A stretch of 14,794 nt of DNA from an uncultured Coriobacteriaceae bacterium (GCA_902767025.1 CACXFZ010000016.1:1-14794); one strand, 5' to 3'. Shown: positions 1-8,054, numbered from the stretch's first letter. A program made the numbers and translations. The notes: a model not told the origin generated them from the letters alone.

Positions 1-95
1 ATCTCGGATGCCGCCTGCATGCCCGCCTCGACGAGCTTCTGCGACAGCTGGGCCCCAGCCCTCAGGTTGCCGATGTATACAAACGTTTGCGCCAT
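1..95 (-). CDS. 5' end of an unrecognised protein (partial, runs off the left edge)
   Basis: Only the first 31 or so codons are in the window. They read MAQTFVYIGNLRAGAQLSQK, followed by LVEAGMQAASE. The start is well supported: an ATG at 95-93 is preceded by AGGAGGA (107-101 on the minus strand) at ideal spacing. The visible part looks like a soluble cytoplasmic protein with a beta strand followed by a helix. There is no signal peptide. It lies 67 bp downstream of the second DegV gene on the same strand, with no clear terminator between, so it is probably the next gene in that operon. I do not recognise the family from so short a piece, and no function is proposed. Confidence 0.7.
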   Translation of the reverse strand, partial: MAQTFVYIGNLRAGAQLSQKLVEAGMQAASE

Positions 96-162
96 GGACT
101 TCCTCCTAGCGAATGGAAACGGATTCAAGGCAGGCGAGGCCGAGCCGGATGGGCGTCATGCG

Positions 163-1098
163 CTAGTCTCGCTCTTTCACGCGACGGGCGATGCGCTCGG
201 CCACCCCGAGTTCGTTTCGCCTGTCGTCGCCCCAGAACGCGCACGCGACCATGCCCGGGCCCACATGGCTTCCGATCACGGGCCCGATGTTCGACTCCAA
301 GAACATCACCGTGGGGTTGTTCTTGGCGATTTCGTCGCGCAGCCGGTCCGAATCGCGGGGGCAGTCGGCGTCCGCCACGATCATCGAATGGGACGCGGCC
401 TGCCTGTCGCAGCGCTTGTTGAAGTACTCCACCAGCTGCTTGATGCCCTTCTTGCGGCCACGCACCATGCCGACCATGCTCAGCGAGCCGTCCAGGGCGA
501 ATCCCAGCAGCGGCTTCACGTCGAGCTTGGCCCCGGCGGCCGCCACTCCGCTGGGGATGCGGCCCCCGCGGCTGAGAGACGCCAGGTCGTCGACCATGAA
601 CTGGGCGTTGACGAACCAGCGGGCCTCCTCGGCCCAGGCGGCAAGCTCGGAAGCGGTCAGGCCGTTGTCGCGCTGCTCGATGGCAGAGAGCGCCAGCAGC
701 CCTTCGGCAATCGAGGCCAGGCCGGTGTCGACCACCAGAAGCTCGCCTTCCGGATAGTCGGCCAGCACCTGGTCGCGCACGAGCAGGGCGGCATCGTAGC
801 TGCCCGACAAGGCGCTCGAGAAGCTTAAGTACACCGTGGGCAGGCCCGTGTCCAACGCCGCGCGGAACACCTGCTCGAACACGGGGGCCGGCACCTGCGA
901 CGTGGTGGGCGGCTCTCCGTTCTTGCCGCGCATGTGCTCGTAGAACTCATGCGGCGTGGTGTTCGCGTACAAGTCGTCGGTCATGCCCTTGCCGCCCATG
1001 ACATAGGGGAACTCGAGCAGGAACACGCCGGAGCGGTCCACCACCTCGCGTGGCAGGTCGGAGCACGAATCGATGATGAGTGTGCAGCGCGCCGTCAC
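163..1098 (-). CDS. DegV/FakB-family fatty-acid-binding protein (second of a tandem pair)
   Basis: A 311-residue DegV-family protein. Members bind a fatty acid in a cleft between two alpha/beta domains. In Firmicutes they act as FakB, presenting the acyl chain to the kinase FakA for phospholipid synthesis. Visible family marks are DSCSDLP (10-16), TTSQVP (65-70), SSALSGS (94-100), the SLSRGGRI stretch (174-181), RGRKK (213-217) and IGSHVGPG (275-282). The Thr, Ser and His in these blocks correspond to the family's carboxylate-binding trio. The start is GTG at 1098-1096, chosen because TAGGAG sits just upstream. That site overlaps the stop codon of the preceding DegV gene, and the gap is only 9 bp. 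This points to translational coupling with that gene. The sequence is clearly diverged from its neighbour, so the pair may differ in acyl-chain preference, as FakB1 and FakB2 do. No FakA-like gene is visible. Family assignment is firm; the lipid role is inferred. Confidence 0.93.
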   Translation of the reverse strand: MTARCTLIIDSCSDLPREVVDRSGVFLLEFPYVMGGKGMTDDLYANTTPHEFYEHMRGKNGEPPTTSQVPAPVFEQVFRAALDTGLPTVYLSFSSALSGSYDAALLVRDQVLADYPEGELLVVDTGLASIAEGLLALSAIEQRDNGLTASELAAWAEEARWFVNAQFMVDDLASLSRGGRIPSGVAAAGAKLDVKPLLGFALDGSLSMVGMVRGRKKGIKQLVEYFNKRCDRQAASHSMIVADADCPRDSDRLRDEIAKNNPTVMFLESNIGPVIGSHVGPGMVACAFWGDDRRNELGVAERIARRVKERD

Positions 1099-1107
1099 CC
1101 TGGGCTC

Positions 1108-2013
1108 CTAGCTCGTCCTCAGGCAGGACTGGATGTTGCCCGTGAACTTGTCGCTCAAGATGCGGTTGCACTGGTAGACCACGCCCACGGCGGGGCCCAC
1201 GTGCACGCCAATAACGGGGCTCACAGGCCTCACGTCCACCTCGCGCCCCACCAGCGGCTCGACGACGTCGCGCGCCCAGGCGCGCGCCGGCTCGCTCGAA
1301 CCGATGTAGTGCACGACGATGCGGCGCAATCCCCCATGCTGGCTGATGTCCTCCTCGAGCTTGCGCGCGATGGCGTCCAGCGCCTTCTTGCGGGAGCGCA
1401 CCTTGGCAAACGTGTTCGTCTCGAAGTCCTTCACCGTGAGCACCGGCGTCAAGCGAACCAGCGACCCCAGCAGCCCGGCGGCCCTGCCGATGCGGCCGCC
1501 CGCGCGCAGAAACGCCAGCGATTCGGGCGTGAACAGAAAGCGGCTCGACTGGATGCCGAACAGGGCGCGCTGAGCCGAATGCTCCAGGTCGTTGCCCGCC
1601 TGGATGGAGTCGTACGCCTCGAGCACCGCCATGCCCTCGTCGCCGCTGTTGGACGTCGAATCGACTATTGCGTACTTGAACGTCGCGCAGCGCGCGGCAA
1701 CCGCATGGGCGGCGCGCAGCGCGGTGTCGATCGTTCCGGACATCTTCGACGAGATGAACACGCCCAGCACGCTGTCGCCGGCCTGTGCGGCCTGCTCGAA
1801 CGCGTTTTCGAACCAGCCGAGCGAAGGTTGGCTCGACGTGGGAATGTCGTCGATCATCGTGTGGATGCGGGAATAGAACTCGTCGACGTCCATGCTCGCA
1901 TCTTCGTATTCCTCGCCCTGATGGTTGACGTACAGGCTCGCCACGTTCACCTGCCCGCTTTCAAGCACGTCGGCAGGCAGGGATGCCGTCGAGTCCGTGA
2001 ACAGTCGAATCAT
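1108..2013 (-). CDS. DegV/FakB-family fatty-acid-binding protein (first of a tandem pair)
   Basis: A 301-residue DegV-family protein, close to the usual family length of about 280-300. Marks in order are FTDSTASLP (5-13), PTSSQPS (58-64), SSKMSGT (88-94), VDSTSNSGDEG (117-127), a long conserved block from FLRAGGRIGR (168-177) through SLVRLTPVL (184-192) to VRSRKK (205-210), and GVHVGPAVG (269-277). By analogy with FakB it should bind a free fatty acid as substrate for a DAK2-type kinase (FakA) in the cytoplasm. The ATG at 2013-2011 is preceded by AGGGGG at good spacing. It lies 10 bp downstream of the pncB stop and 9 bp upstream of the second DegV gene, so all three are probably co-transcribed. 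Of the two, this copy is nearer the family consensus, with the full AGGRIG and RSRKK signatures. Ligand specificity cannot be read from the sequence. Confidence 0.94.
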   Translation of the reverse strand: MIRLFTDSTASLPADVLESGQVNVASLYVNHQGEEYEDASMDVDEFYSRIHTMIDDIPTSSQPSLGWFENAFEQAAQAGDSVLGVFISSKMSGTIDTALRAAHAVAARCATFKYAIVDSTSNSGDEGMAVLEAYDSIQAGNDLEHSAQRALFGIQSSRFLFTPESLAFLRAGGRIGRAAGLLGSLVRLTPVLTVKDFETNTFAKVRSRKKALDAIARKLEEDISQHGGLRRIVVHYIGSSEPARAWARDVVEPLVGREVDVRPVSPVIGVHVGPAVGVVYQCNRILSDKFTGNIQSCLRTS

Positions 2014-2023
2014 TCAATTCCCC

Positions 2024-3475
2024 CTATTTCACACCGCGCAGGTGCGCAACCAACGAACGGCGGCGCTGGAACAGGCCGTCCTCGAGCCCCACAGGGTACG
2101 AATGGGGGTTCAGCATGCGCTTCTGCGTTTCGTCCAACAGCATTATTCCCTCTTGCGCCCGCTGGCGTGCCTGCCAGGCGGACGTGAACTCGTCTTCGAG
2201 CACCACCTTGCCGTTGCGCGCAAGGGGATGCAGCAGGCTTTCGAATTCCTTGTCCCCCAGCGTCTTCTGGCGCAGGTCGTCCATCGGGTCCACGATGCGC
2301 CCCTCGTCGTTGACGGGACGGTTCACATCGTAAACCATGTCGCCGGCTATTTTGCCGTCGTCGTGGTAATAGCGCCTGACATCGAGCACGCCAGGCACCG
2401 TGAGCTTGGCCAGGTTGCCCGTGATCTTGATGCGGTCCTGCCAGGTGCCGTCCTCGCACTGCGTGGCGGACAGCTTGTACACGCCGCCCAACGAGGGCTG
2501 GTCGTAGGCCGTGGCGAGCTTCGTGCCCACGCCCCAGCTGGCCACGTCGGCACCCTGTTCGCGGATCGACTTGATCGTGTACTCGTCCAGGTCGTTCGAC
2601 AGCACGATGCCCGTGTCGTGCAGACCCGCCTCGTCCAGGCGTGCACGGCATTCCTTCGAGTACCACGCGAGGTCGCCCGAGTCGATGCGGATGCCCAGGA
2701 GCCTCTGGCCGCGCTCGGCCATCTCCAGGCCGACCGTGATGGCATGCTCCAGGCCCTGCATGATGTCGTAGGTGTCGATGAGCAACACGCAGTTGTTCGG
2801 GAAGGCCTGCGCATAGGCGCGGAAGGCCTCGAGCTCGCTGTCGAAGGCCATGACCCACGAATGCGCGTGCGTGCCCGACACGGGGATGTCGAACATCTTG
2901 CCGGCCAGCACGTTCGAGGTGCTGGCGCACCCGCCCACGACGGCAGCGCGCGACGCCCAGATGCCCCCGGCGAAACCCTGGGCACGGCGCAACCCGAACT
3001 CGGCGACGGGCGTTCCCGCCGCGCAGCACACGCGGGCGGCCTTGGTGGCCACGAGCGTCTGGAAGTTCACGCAGTTGAGCAGGGCGGTCTCGAGCAGCTG
3101 GCATTGCGCGATGGGGCCCATCACGCGCACCAGGGGCTCGTTGGGGAACACGACCGTGCCTTCGTGCACGGCATCGATGTCGACTTCCAGGGTCAACTCC
3201 GACAACCACTCCAGGAAGTCGCCGTCGAACATCGCCCCGCCCATCGGGGCCTTCAGGCCCGCCAGGTAGGAGATGTCGTCGTCTTCGAACGAGAACCCGT
3301 CGACCATCTCGGCCAGCTGGGCCATGCCGCAGGCGATCGAGTACCCGCCATCGAAGGGGTTCGTGCGGAAGTGCATGTGGAAGCACGCGTTGTCCTGCGC
3401 CTTGCCGTTGCTCCAATAGCCCTGCGCCATCGTGAGCTGGTACAGGTCGGTGAGCAGCTCGTACCTAAGATTCAT
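2024..3475 (-). CDS. pncB: Nicotinate phosphoribosyltransferase (NAD salvage)
   Basis: A 483-residue enzyme of the Preiss-Handler route. It joins nicotinate and PRPP to give nicotinate mononucleotide with ATP hydrolysis, in the cytoplasm. Family marks are the N-terminal LLTDLYQLTMAQGYW (7-21), HFRTNPFDGGY (35-45), EFGLRRAQGF (159-168), SGTHAHSWVM (200-209), IDSGDLAWYS (264-273) and WGVGTKL (314-320). The histidines at 203 and 205 lie where the family carries its phosphorylated histidine. Length fits the 480-490-residue class. The ATG at 3475-3473 is chosen because GGAGG lies six bases upstream and the protein then starts with the usual MNLRYELLTD. The open frame continues far upstream, but that part is only a shadow of ricT. 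The start lies inside the 3' end of ricT (11-bp overlap), which implies coupled translation. DegV genes follow 10 bp downstream. Confidence 0.96.
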   Translation of the reverse strand: MNLRYELLTDLYQLTMAQGYWSNGKAQDNACFHMHFRTNPFDGGYSIACGMAQLAEMVDGFSFEDDDISYLAGLKAPMGGAMFDGDFLEWLSELTLEVDIDAVHEGTVVFPNEPLVRVMGPIAQCQLLETALLNCVNFQTLVATKAARVCCAAGTPVAEFGLRRAQGFAGGIWASRAAVVGGCASTSNVLAGKMFDIPVSGTHAHSWVMAFDSELEAFRAYAQAFPNNCVLLIDTYDIMQGLEHAITVGLEMAERGQRLLGIRIDSGDLAWYSKECRARLDEAGLHDTGIVLSNDLDEYTIKSIREQGADVASWGVGTKLATAYDQPSLGGVYKLSATQCEDGTWQDRIKITGNLAKLTVPGVLDVRRYYHDDGKIAGDMVYDVNRPVNDEGRIVDPMDDLRQKTLGDKEFESLLHPLARNGKVVLEDEFTSAWQARQRAQEGIMLLDETQKRMLNPHSYPVGLEDGLFQRRRSLVAHLRGVK

Positions 3476-4862
3476 TCTTGGCCTCCGATCCTCCCTGGCC
3501 ACCGCTTCGATGGCTGCGCCTGCGCGACTTGCGATGGGTGTCGGGCGCGGGCGCCTTGTCCTTGGCGGCCTTGCCGCCGCCGGACTGGGCCAGGCCGCTC
3601 GACTTCTGCCCCGGGCGTGCGCCGGACTGCGCCTGGGCGCCGGCGGAACCCGAGCCGCCCTGGGCGCCCTTCGCGCCACCCGAGCGGTTCCTGCGACGGC
3701 GGCGTTGCGAACCGGAGCCTTCCGAGCCCTTCGACCCGCCCTTGCCCGCCTTGTCCTTGGCGGCGCTGCCGGACTTGTCCTTGGAGCCGCCGGACTTGGC
3801 GGCGGCATCGGAAGAACCTGCCTGGCCCGAGCCCTGCTTGCGCCTGCGGCGGCGCGGCTTGCGGGCGGGCTTTTCGCCGTCCTCGTCCGATTGCGCGGAG
3901 CGGCTGGGATTGTGGTGGGCCTTGCCGTCGGCGAGCTTGTCCTCGCGCGTGAACGAGGCCGTGTCGAACAGCCCCAGCCCCACGCCGTCGGCGAACGGAT
4001 CGGGGTTGGCGTACTCGTCGAAGACCTCGCCGATGCTGTTGGGGCGCGCGCCCTCCTCGGCGGGGTCCATCGCCGAAAGCGGGAACTTCACGCGCTTGTC
4101 GTCTTCCTCGAGCTTGACGGTGATCATCTCGCGCGGCACGTCCAGGTCGCACACCTTCGCCATGCCGCAGGGCGTGGTGATCTTCGCGTTCATCTTGGGT
4201 GCGCGGCTCTTGAAGTCCTTGTAGGCGTCGTATTCGTAGCGCAGGCAGCACATCAAGCGACCGCACACGCCCGAGATCTTCGTCGGGTTCAGCGACAGGT
4301 CCTGCTCCTTGGCCATGCGGATCGACACCGGGCAGAACTCCCCGCCCAGGCGCTTGCAGCACAGCTCCTGGCCGCAATGGCCCAGGCCACCGATCATGCG
4401 CGCTTCGTCGCGCACGCCGATCTGGCGCATGTCCACGCGCACCGACAGCTCGCTCGAGAGCCTTTTGACCAGCTCGCGGAAATCCACGCGCTCTTCCGCC
4501 TCGAAGAAGAACACGGCCTTTTCCTCGCCGAACAGGTACTCGACCAGGATCGGGCGCATGTCCAGGTTCAGTTCCTCGGCCAGGCGCTTGAACACCGGCA
4601 GGGCCTCCTTGCCCTTGCGGGCCAGCTCTTCGACGTGCTCGGCGTCTTCGTCGGTGGCCAGGCGCACGATGGGCTTCAGGGGCGACTTCAGGGCGTCGAC
4701 CTGCGCCTGCTCCACCTCGATGATGTCCAGCGCGTGGCCGTATTCCATGCCGCGCTCGGTGGAAACTACCACCGCATCGCCGTCGCGCACCTCGAGGCCG
4801 TTGGGGTCGAACCACAACGTGCGCGGATTGTATTGCAGCCTAACCGGCGCTATGCGAACCAT
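3465..4862 (-). CDS. ricT: RicT/YaaT-type PSP1-domain protein with a long basic disordered tail
   Basis: A 465-residue protein. Residues 1-290 match the RicT (YaaT, PSP1-domain) family: MVRIAPVRLQ start, VVVSTERGMEYG (31-42), RMIGGLGHCGQELCCKR (155-171), GEFCPVSIRMAK (174-185) and ISGVCGRLMCCLRYE (196-210). Cysteines at 163, 168, 169, 177, 200, 205 and 206 include those expected to help hold iron-sulfur clusters. In Bacillus subtilis RicT works with RicA and RicF on RNase Y-dependent RNA processing. Residues from about 315 on form an unusual tail rich in Gly, Ser, Ala, Lys and Arg, with clusters RRRRRK (337-342) and RRRRRNR (387-393). The tail looks disordered and suited to nucleic-acid binding. 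The ATG at 4862 has GAGGAA four bases upstream and overlaps the end of holB by 23 bp. The order tmk-holB-ricT is widely conserved. The family call is firm; the tail's role is inferred. Confidence 0.92.
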   Translation of the reverse strand: MVRIAPVRLQYNPRTLWFDPNGLEVRDGDAVVVSTERGMEYGHALDIIEVEQAQVDALKSPLKPIVRLATDEDAEHVEELARKGKEALPVFKRLAEELNLDMRPILVEYLFGEEKAVFFFEAEERVDFRELVKRLSSELSVRVDMRQIGVRDEARMIGGLGHCGQELCCKRLGGEFCPVSIRMAKEQDLSLNPTKISGVCGRLMCCLRYEYDAYKDFKSRAPKMNAKITTPCGMAKVCDLDVPREMITVKLEEDDKRVKFPLSAMDPAEEGARPNSIGEVFDEYANPDPFADGVGLGLFDTASFTREDKLADGKAHHNPSRSAQSDEDGEKPARKPRRRRRKQGSGQAGSSDAAAKSGGSKDKSGSAAKDKAGKGGSKGSEGSGSQRRRRRNRSGGAKGAQGGSGSAGAQAQSGARPGQKSSGLAQSGGGKAAKDKAPAPDTHRKSRRRSHRSGGQGGSEAKNES

Positions 4863-5970
4863 ACAGTTCCTCTCGTATTTCGAATAAAAGCACGTCAACG
4901 CATGTTTCAGGTGACACATTATAGCGAATGGCCGTCTCGGCCTCATCAGTCTGGGAAAGCGCCGCGACCACGTGCGGGATCTGCACATGGGCCGCCGCTT
5001 CGCGCACGCCGGCCGCAACGTCCTCGTTGATCACCAGGTGGGGCGCACCCGAGCACACCATCAGCACGTCGCGCAGCCACGAGCGCACGATGTTGGTGAG
5101 CTGGGTGAGCATTTCGGTGCTCTTGGCCGACAGGGCGCGCTTGTTGCGCTGCTCGATCTGGCGCAGCGCGCTGGCGGAGGCGAACTCGGCGGATTCGGCC
5201 AACTCGTCGTCCTGCAGCTTGCGCACCAAATCCAGCGGGGCCTGGGCCTTCTCGAGCAGTTCCTGGGCGTATTCCAGGATGTCCATGTCGTCGGCGTGCT
5301 CGAGCAGCTGCAGCACCTCGATCACGCGCGCCCTGAACTCGAACCGCTCGAGGTTCTTCACGAACTCGATGGCCTTCCCGGTGGATCCCCCGCAGGCCTG
5401 GATGCCCACGGCTGCCTGCAGCGGCGTGCACCCGGTGTTCTGCACGACGATGCCCCGCGCTTCGGTAGTGGGAATCGTGCGGAACGGGACCACCTGGCAG
5501 CGCGACACGATCGTGGGCAGCACGCTGGCGCGCGTGCGTCCCAGCAGGATCATGACGACGTTTTCGGGGGGCTCTTCCAGGGTCTTCAAAAACGCGTTGG
5601 CCGCCTGGATGCCCAGCAGGTCGACGCGGTCGATGATGTAGACCTTGGCATGCGACTGTATCGGGGCCAGGTCGACATCGTTCATGACCTCGCGCATCTG
5701 CTCGATCAGGTACCCGCCCGCCCCTTCGGGGGCCAGGTAGTGGATGTCGGGGTGCTTGCGGCGCATGGCGCGCTTGCAATCGTCGCAATCGCCGCATCCG
5801 TGCTCCTTGCACACCACCGACTGGGCCAGCGCGTAGGCCGCCTGCGTCTTGTTCGAGCCCGCCATGCCGGTGAACAGGTAGGCGTGGCCCACGCGGCCCG
5901 CCTTCACGGCTCCGCGCAGGAACGCGCGCACCTTGGGCTGTCCGAGGATGTGGTCGAACGGATCGGGCAT
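4840..5970 (-). CDS. holB: DNA polymerase III subunit delta' (clamp loader)
   Basis: A 376-residue clamp-loader subunit that, with delta and gamma/tau, opens the beta clamp onto primed DNA. Visible marks are the FDHILGQ start (5-11), a P-loop-like GMAGSNKT (35-42) in which Asn replaces the usual Gly before Lys, zinc-binding cysteines 54, 59, 62 and 65, a Walker B-like VYIIDRVD (110-117), NAFLKTLEEPP (125-135) and the arginine-finger SRC motif (156-158). A degenerate P-loop is usual for delta', which does not hydrolyse ATP. The C-terminal third is helical and less conserved. The start at 5970 leaves one base after the tmk stop, with only a distant AGGGGG, so translation is probably coupled to tmk. 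Its end overlaps ricT by 23 bp. The zinc module and SRC motif also occur in DnaX, but DnaX would have an intact Walker A and be longer. Confidence 0.94.
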   Translation of the reverse strand: MPDPFDHILGQPKVRAFLRGAVKAGRVGHAYLFTGMAGSNKTQAAYALAQSVVCKEHGCGDCDDCKRAMRRKHPDIHYLAPEGAGGYLIEQMREVMNDVDLAPIQSHAKVYIIDRVDLLGIQAANAFLKTLEEPPENVVMILLGRTRASVLPTIVSRCQVVPFRTIPTTEARGIVVQNTGCTPLQAAVGIQACGGSTGKAIEFVKNLERFEFRARVIEVLQLLEHADDMDILEYAQELLEKAQAPLDLVRKLQDDELAESAEFASASALRQIEQRNKRALSAKSTEMLTQLTNIVRSWLRDVLMVCSGAPHLVINEDVAAGVREAAAHVQIPHVVAALSQTDEAETAIRYNVSPETCVDVLLFEIREELYGSHSAG

Positions 5971-5971
5971 G

Positions 5972-6697
5972 CTAGCGCGCTTCGCCCCCTTGCCGCTTGT
6001 TGCGGGAGGTGATGGCGTCCGCCTGGGCGAAGTACGCCTGGTCGAAGGACAGATGCTCCGGATCCCAGCCCACCACGTCGGCCACCGCTTGGAACACCAG
6101 CTGCGCCGTGCCGCTTTTCGTGGGCTGGCAGGCGACCACCTTGACCCGCTGCGGCTCGTCCGCGGCGATCTGGTCGAATGCCTGCAGCACGCGCGTGTGG
6201 AAATCCACGCCGGCGCGCTCCATGCGGTCGCCGTCGCGGTTGTGCAAGGCGCGCTTCAGGCCCACTTCTGCACCCGCCTGCGTGTCGATGAGCACCGTGC
6301 GGTCGGGAACGAGCCCGTGCGATGCGAACAGGTTGGCGGCGCGCACGAAGTCGATCGGCAGCTGCCTTCCGTGCGCCTGGTAGGCCACCGTGGAGTCGTA
6401 GAACCGGTCGCACAGCACCACCGCGCCCCGCTCGAGCGCGGGGAGGATGACCTCTTCGACCAGCTGGGCGCGGGCGGCTTCGTAGAGCAGCAGCTCGGTG
6501 CGGCTTCCCATCGCCTCGTTTTCGGGGTTCAGCACGAGGTCGCGCAGCTGCTCGCTGATGGGCGTGCCACCCGGCTCGCGCAGGCAGACGACTTCCCTGC
6601 CTTCGTCGCGCAGCGCGCGGGCGAGGAAGTTGATATGGGTGGTTTTGCCGGACCCGTCTCCGCCTTCGAACGTGATGAAAACACCTGCATGCTGCAT
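5972..6697 (-). CDS. tmk: Thymidylate kinase
   Basis: A 241-residue kinase that phosphorylates dTMP to dTDP with ATP. Motifs are the P-loop FEGGDGSGKTT (10-20), LREPGGTP (39-46) for substrate binding, CDRFYDSTVAYQ (96-107) and a basic lid around RDGDRMERAG (154-163). The P-loop lacks an arginine while the lid is basic, as in the Escherichia coli type. The protein is some 25-30 residues longer than the common form because of a C-terminal extension after about residue 210, which ends in a basic SRNKRQGG stretch. The ATG at 6697 is preceded by GGAG eight bases upstream. It is the first gene of the tightly packed tmk-holB-ricT-pncB-degV run. A candidate promoter lies about 80 bp upstream. Together with thyX at 12664-13341, it supplies dTTP for replication. 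Confidence 0.95.
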   Translation of the reverse strand: MQHAGVFITFEGGDGSGKTTHINFLARALRDEGREVVCLREPGGTPISEQLRDLVLNPENEAMGSRTELLLYEAARAQLVEEVILPALERGAVVLCDRFYDSTVAYQAHGRQLPIDFVRAANLFASHGLVPDRTVLIDTQAGAEVGLKRALHNRDGDRMERAGVDFHTRVLQAFDQIAADEPQRVKVVACQPTKSGTAQLVFQAVADVVGWDPEHLSFDQAYFAQADAITSRNKRQGGEAR

Positions 6698-6778
6698 TTG
6701 ACCTGCTCCATTGACCTGCCCTTGCGCCCGAAAGGCCGCAAGAGCCGTGTGCGTCTACGTTGGTTTTACGCCCTACAG

Positions 6779-6784
6779 ACTATA
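6779..6784 (-). promoter_or_regulatory. Candidate -10 element upstream of tmk
   Basis: Read on the minus strand this is TATAGT, five of six matches to a sigma-70-type -10 box. It lies in the most AT-rich part of the 202-bp gap between malic enzyme and tmk and would give a leader of roughly 75 bases before the tmk start. No good -35 box is found 16-18 bases upstream, so this is only a suggestion. The rest of 6698-6899 holds no gene I can support. Confidence 0.35.
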
Positions 6785-6865
6785 GACCAATACGCCTGCC
6801 GCACCGGCTTCTTCGCAATTATTCCGCGCGCTTCGGGGCCGCCGACCCGCACTGGCACGGCGCCG

Positions 6866-6891
6866 CCGAAGGGCTCTGCCAGGCTCTTCGG
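6866..6891 (-). terminator. Possible hairpin terminator after malic enzyme
   Basis: An inverted repeat with outer arms CCGAAG and CTTCGG continues inward, with two G-T wobbles, to a stem of about ten pairs and a six-base loop. It begins nine bases after the malic enzyme stop codon on the minus strand. There is no T-run after it, so it is not a classic intrinsic terminator. It could be a weak or Rho-assisted one, or a 3'-end-protecting hairpin that limits read-through from topA-malic enzyme into tmk. Confidence 0.4.
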
Positions 6892-6899
6892 AAGGAGGG

Positions 6900-8054
6900 C
6901 TACGAAGCGCCTCCCAGCGAACGCACGGCCTGGGCGACGGCTTCGGCGCAGCGCGGGTCGAACGGGTCGGGGATCACGTAGTCGCACGCCGCATCGTCGC
7001 CCACCAGGTCGGCCAGCGCGCAGGCGGCAGCCAGCTTCATCTCGTCGGTGATGGCGCCCACGCGGCCCTCGAGCGCGCCCTTGAACACGCCAGGGAACGC
7101 GATGACGTTGTTGATCTGGTTGGCGAAGTCCGACCGCCCGGTGCCCACCACGCGCGCTCCGGCCTCCCGCGCCAGATCGGGGTAGATCTCGGGGACGGGG
7201 TTGGCCAGCGCGAACACGATCGGGTCGTCGGCCATCGAGCGAACCATGTCCTGCGTGACCACGCCTGGCGCGGACACGCCGATGAACAGGTCGGCTCCCA
7301 CCAGGGCGTCGGCGAGCGTGCCGGACGCGTCTTCGGGATTGGTTATTTCGAGCATCTGGCGCTTGGCGTCGTTGAGGCGCTCGCTGCCGGAATGGACGAT
7401 ACCCGACGAATCGCAGAGCACCACGTGCCCGAAACCGTAGGACACGAGCAGGCGCGCGATCGCGATGCCGGCCGATCCCGAGCCGTTGACGACCACGCGG
7501 CAGTCCTGCGGCGTGCGGTTGGTGATGCGCAGCGCGCTGATCGACGCCGCGAGCACCACGATGGCGGTGCCATGCTGATCGTCGTGGAAGACGGGGATGT
7601 CGAGCAGCTCCTTCAGGCGCGCCTCGATCTCGAAGCAGCGCGGGGCGCTGATGTCCTCGAGGTTGACGCCCCCGAATGCGGGGGCCAGCTGCACGACGGC
7701 TTGGACGAGCTCGTCGACGTCTTGCGTGTCCAGGCACAACGGCACCGCATTCACGCCGCCGAAGCGCTTGAACAGCACGCACTTGCCCTCCATCACCGGA
7801 AGCGCCGCCGCCGCGCCGATGTTGCCCAGCCCCAGCACGGCGCTGCCGTCGGTGACCACGGCAACGGTGTTGCCCTTCATCGTGTACTCGTAGATGCTCG
7901 ACGGGTCGTCGGCGATGGCCAGGCAGGGCTGGGCCACCCCCGGCGTGTAAGCCACCGCCAGGTCGTGGTGCGTGGCAACGTCCATCTTGGGGACGGTGTC
8001 GAGCTTTCCGGCCCACTGCGCGTGGGCGACGAGCGATTCCTGTCCGATATCCAT
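6900..8054 (-). CDS. NAD(P)-dependent malic enzyme (malate to pyruvate and CO2)
   Basis: A 384-residue short-form malic enzyme that oxidatively decarboxylates malate to pyruvate with NAD(P)+ and a divalent metal. Marks are AYTPGVA (35-41, with the catalytic Tyr36), VTDGSAVLGLGNIG (67-80), EGKCVLFK (89-96, with the catalytic Lys91), LEDI (132-135), FHDDQHGTA (156-164, metal ligands), the nucleotide-binding NGSGSAG (190-196) and GRSDFANQINN. It lacks the C-terminal phosphotransacetylase-like domain of MaeB-type enzymes. The choice between NAD and NADP is not decided from the sequence. The ATG abuts the topA stop directly (TAA then ATG). A Shine-Dalgarno-like AAGGGTGG lies inside the last topA codons, so the two genes are translationally coupled. 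The pairing is not an obvious functional one. Confidence 0.95.
   Translation of the reverse strand: MDIGQESLVAHAQWAGKLDTVPKMDVATHHDLAVAYTPGVAQPCLAIADDPSSIYEYTMKGNTVAVVTDGSAVLGLGNIGAAAALPVMEGKCVLFKRFGGVNAVPLCLDTQDVDELVQAVVQLAPAFGGVNLEDISAPRCFEIEARLKELLDIPVFHDDQHGTAIVVLAASISALRITNRTPQDCRVVVNGSGSAGIAIARLLVSYGFGHVVLCDSSGIVHSGSERLNDAKRQMLEITNPEDASGTLADALVGADLFIGVSAPGVVTQDMVRSMADDPIVFALANPVPEIYPDLAREAGARVVGTGRSDFANQINNVIAFPGVFKGALEGRVGAITDEMKLAAACALADLVGDDAACDYVIPDPFDPRCAEAVAQAVRSLGGAS

Noticed and set aside
3476..3808. Upstream extension of pncB to an earlier start
   Set aside because: The extra residues are a low-complexity Ala/Arg/Pro reading of the ricT tail. The ATG at 3475 has a proper ribosome-binding site and the family's usual N-terminus.
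3465..3920. Possible frameshift producing the odd ricT tail
   Set aside because: The frame stays open to a stop that overlaps the pncB start neatly, and the Lys/Arg/Gly/Ser composition is consistent throughout, so a real tail is more likely.
1925..3952. A 675-codon plus-strand open frame antisense to pncB
   Set aside because: Same shadow effect. The minus strand encodes complete pncB, and the plus-strand product looks like composition noise.
4863..5018. Upstream extension of ricT
   Set aside because: It would overlap holB much further and adds sequence unlike the family. The ATG at 4862 has GAGGAA at good spacing.
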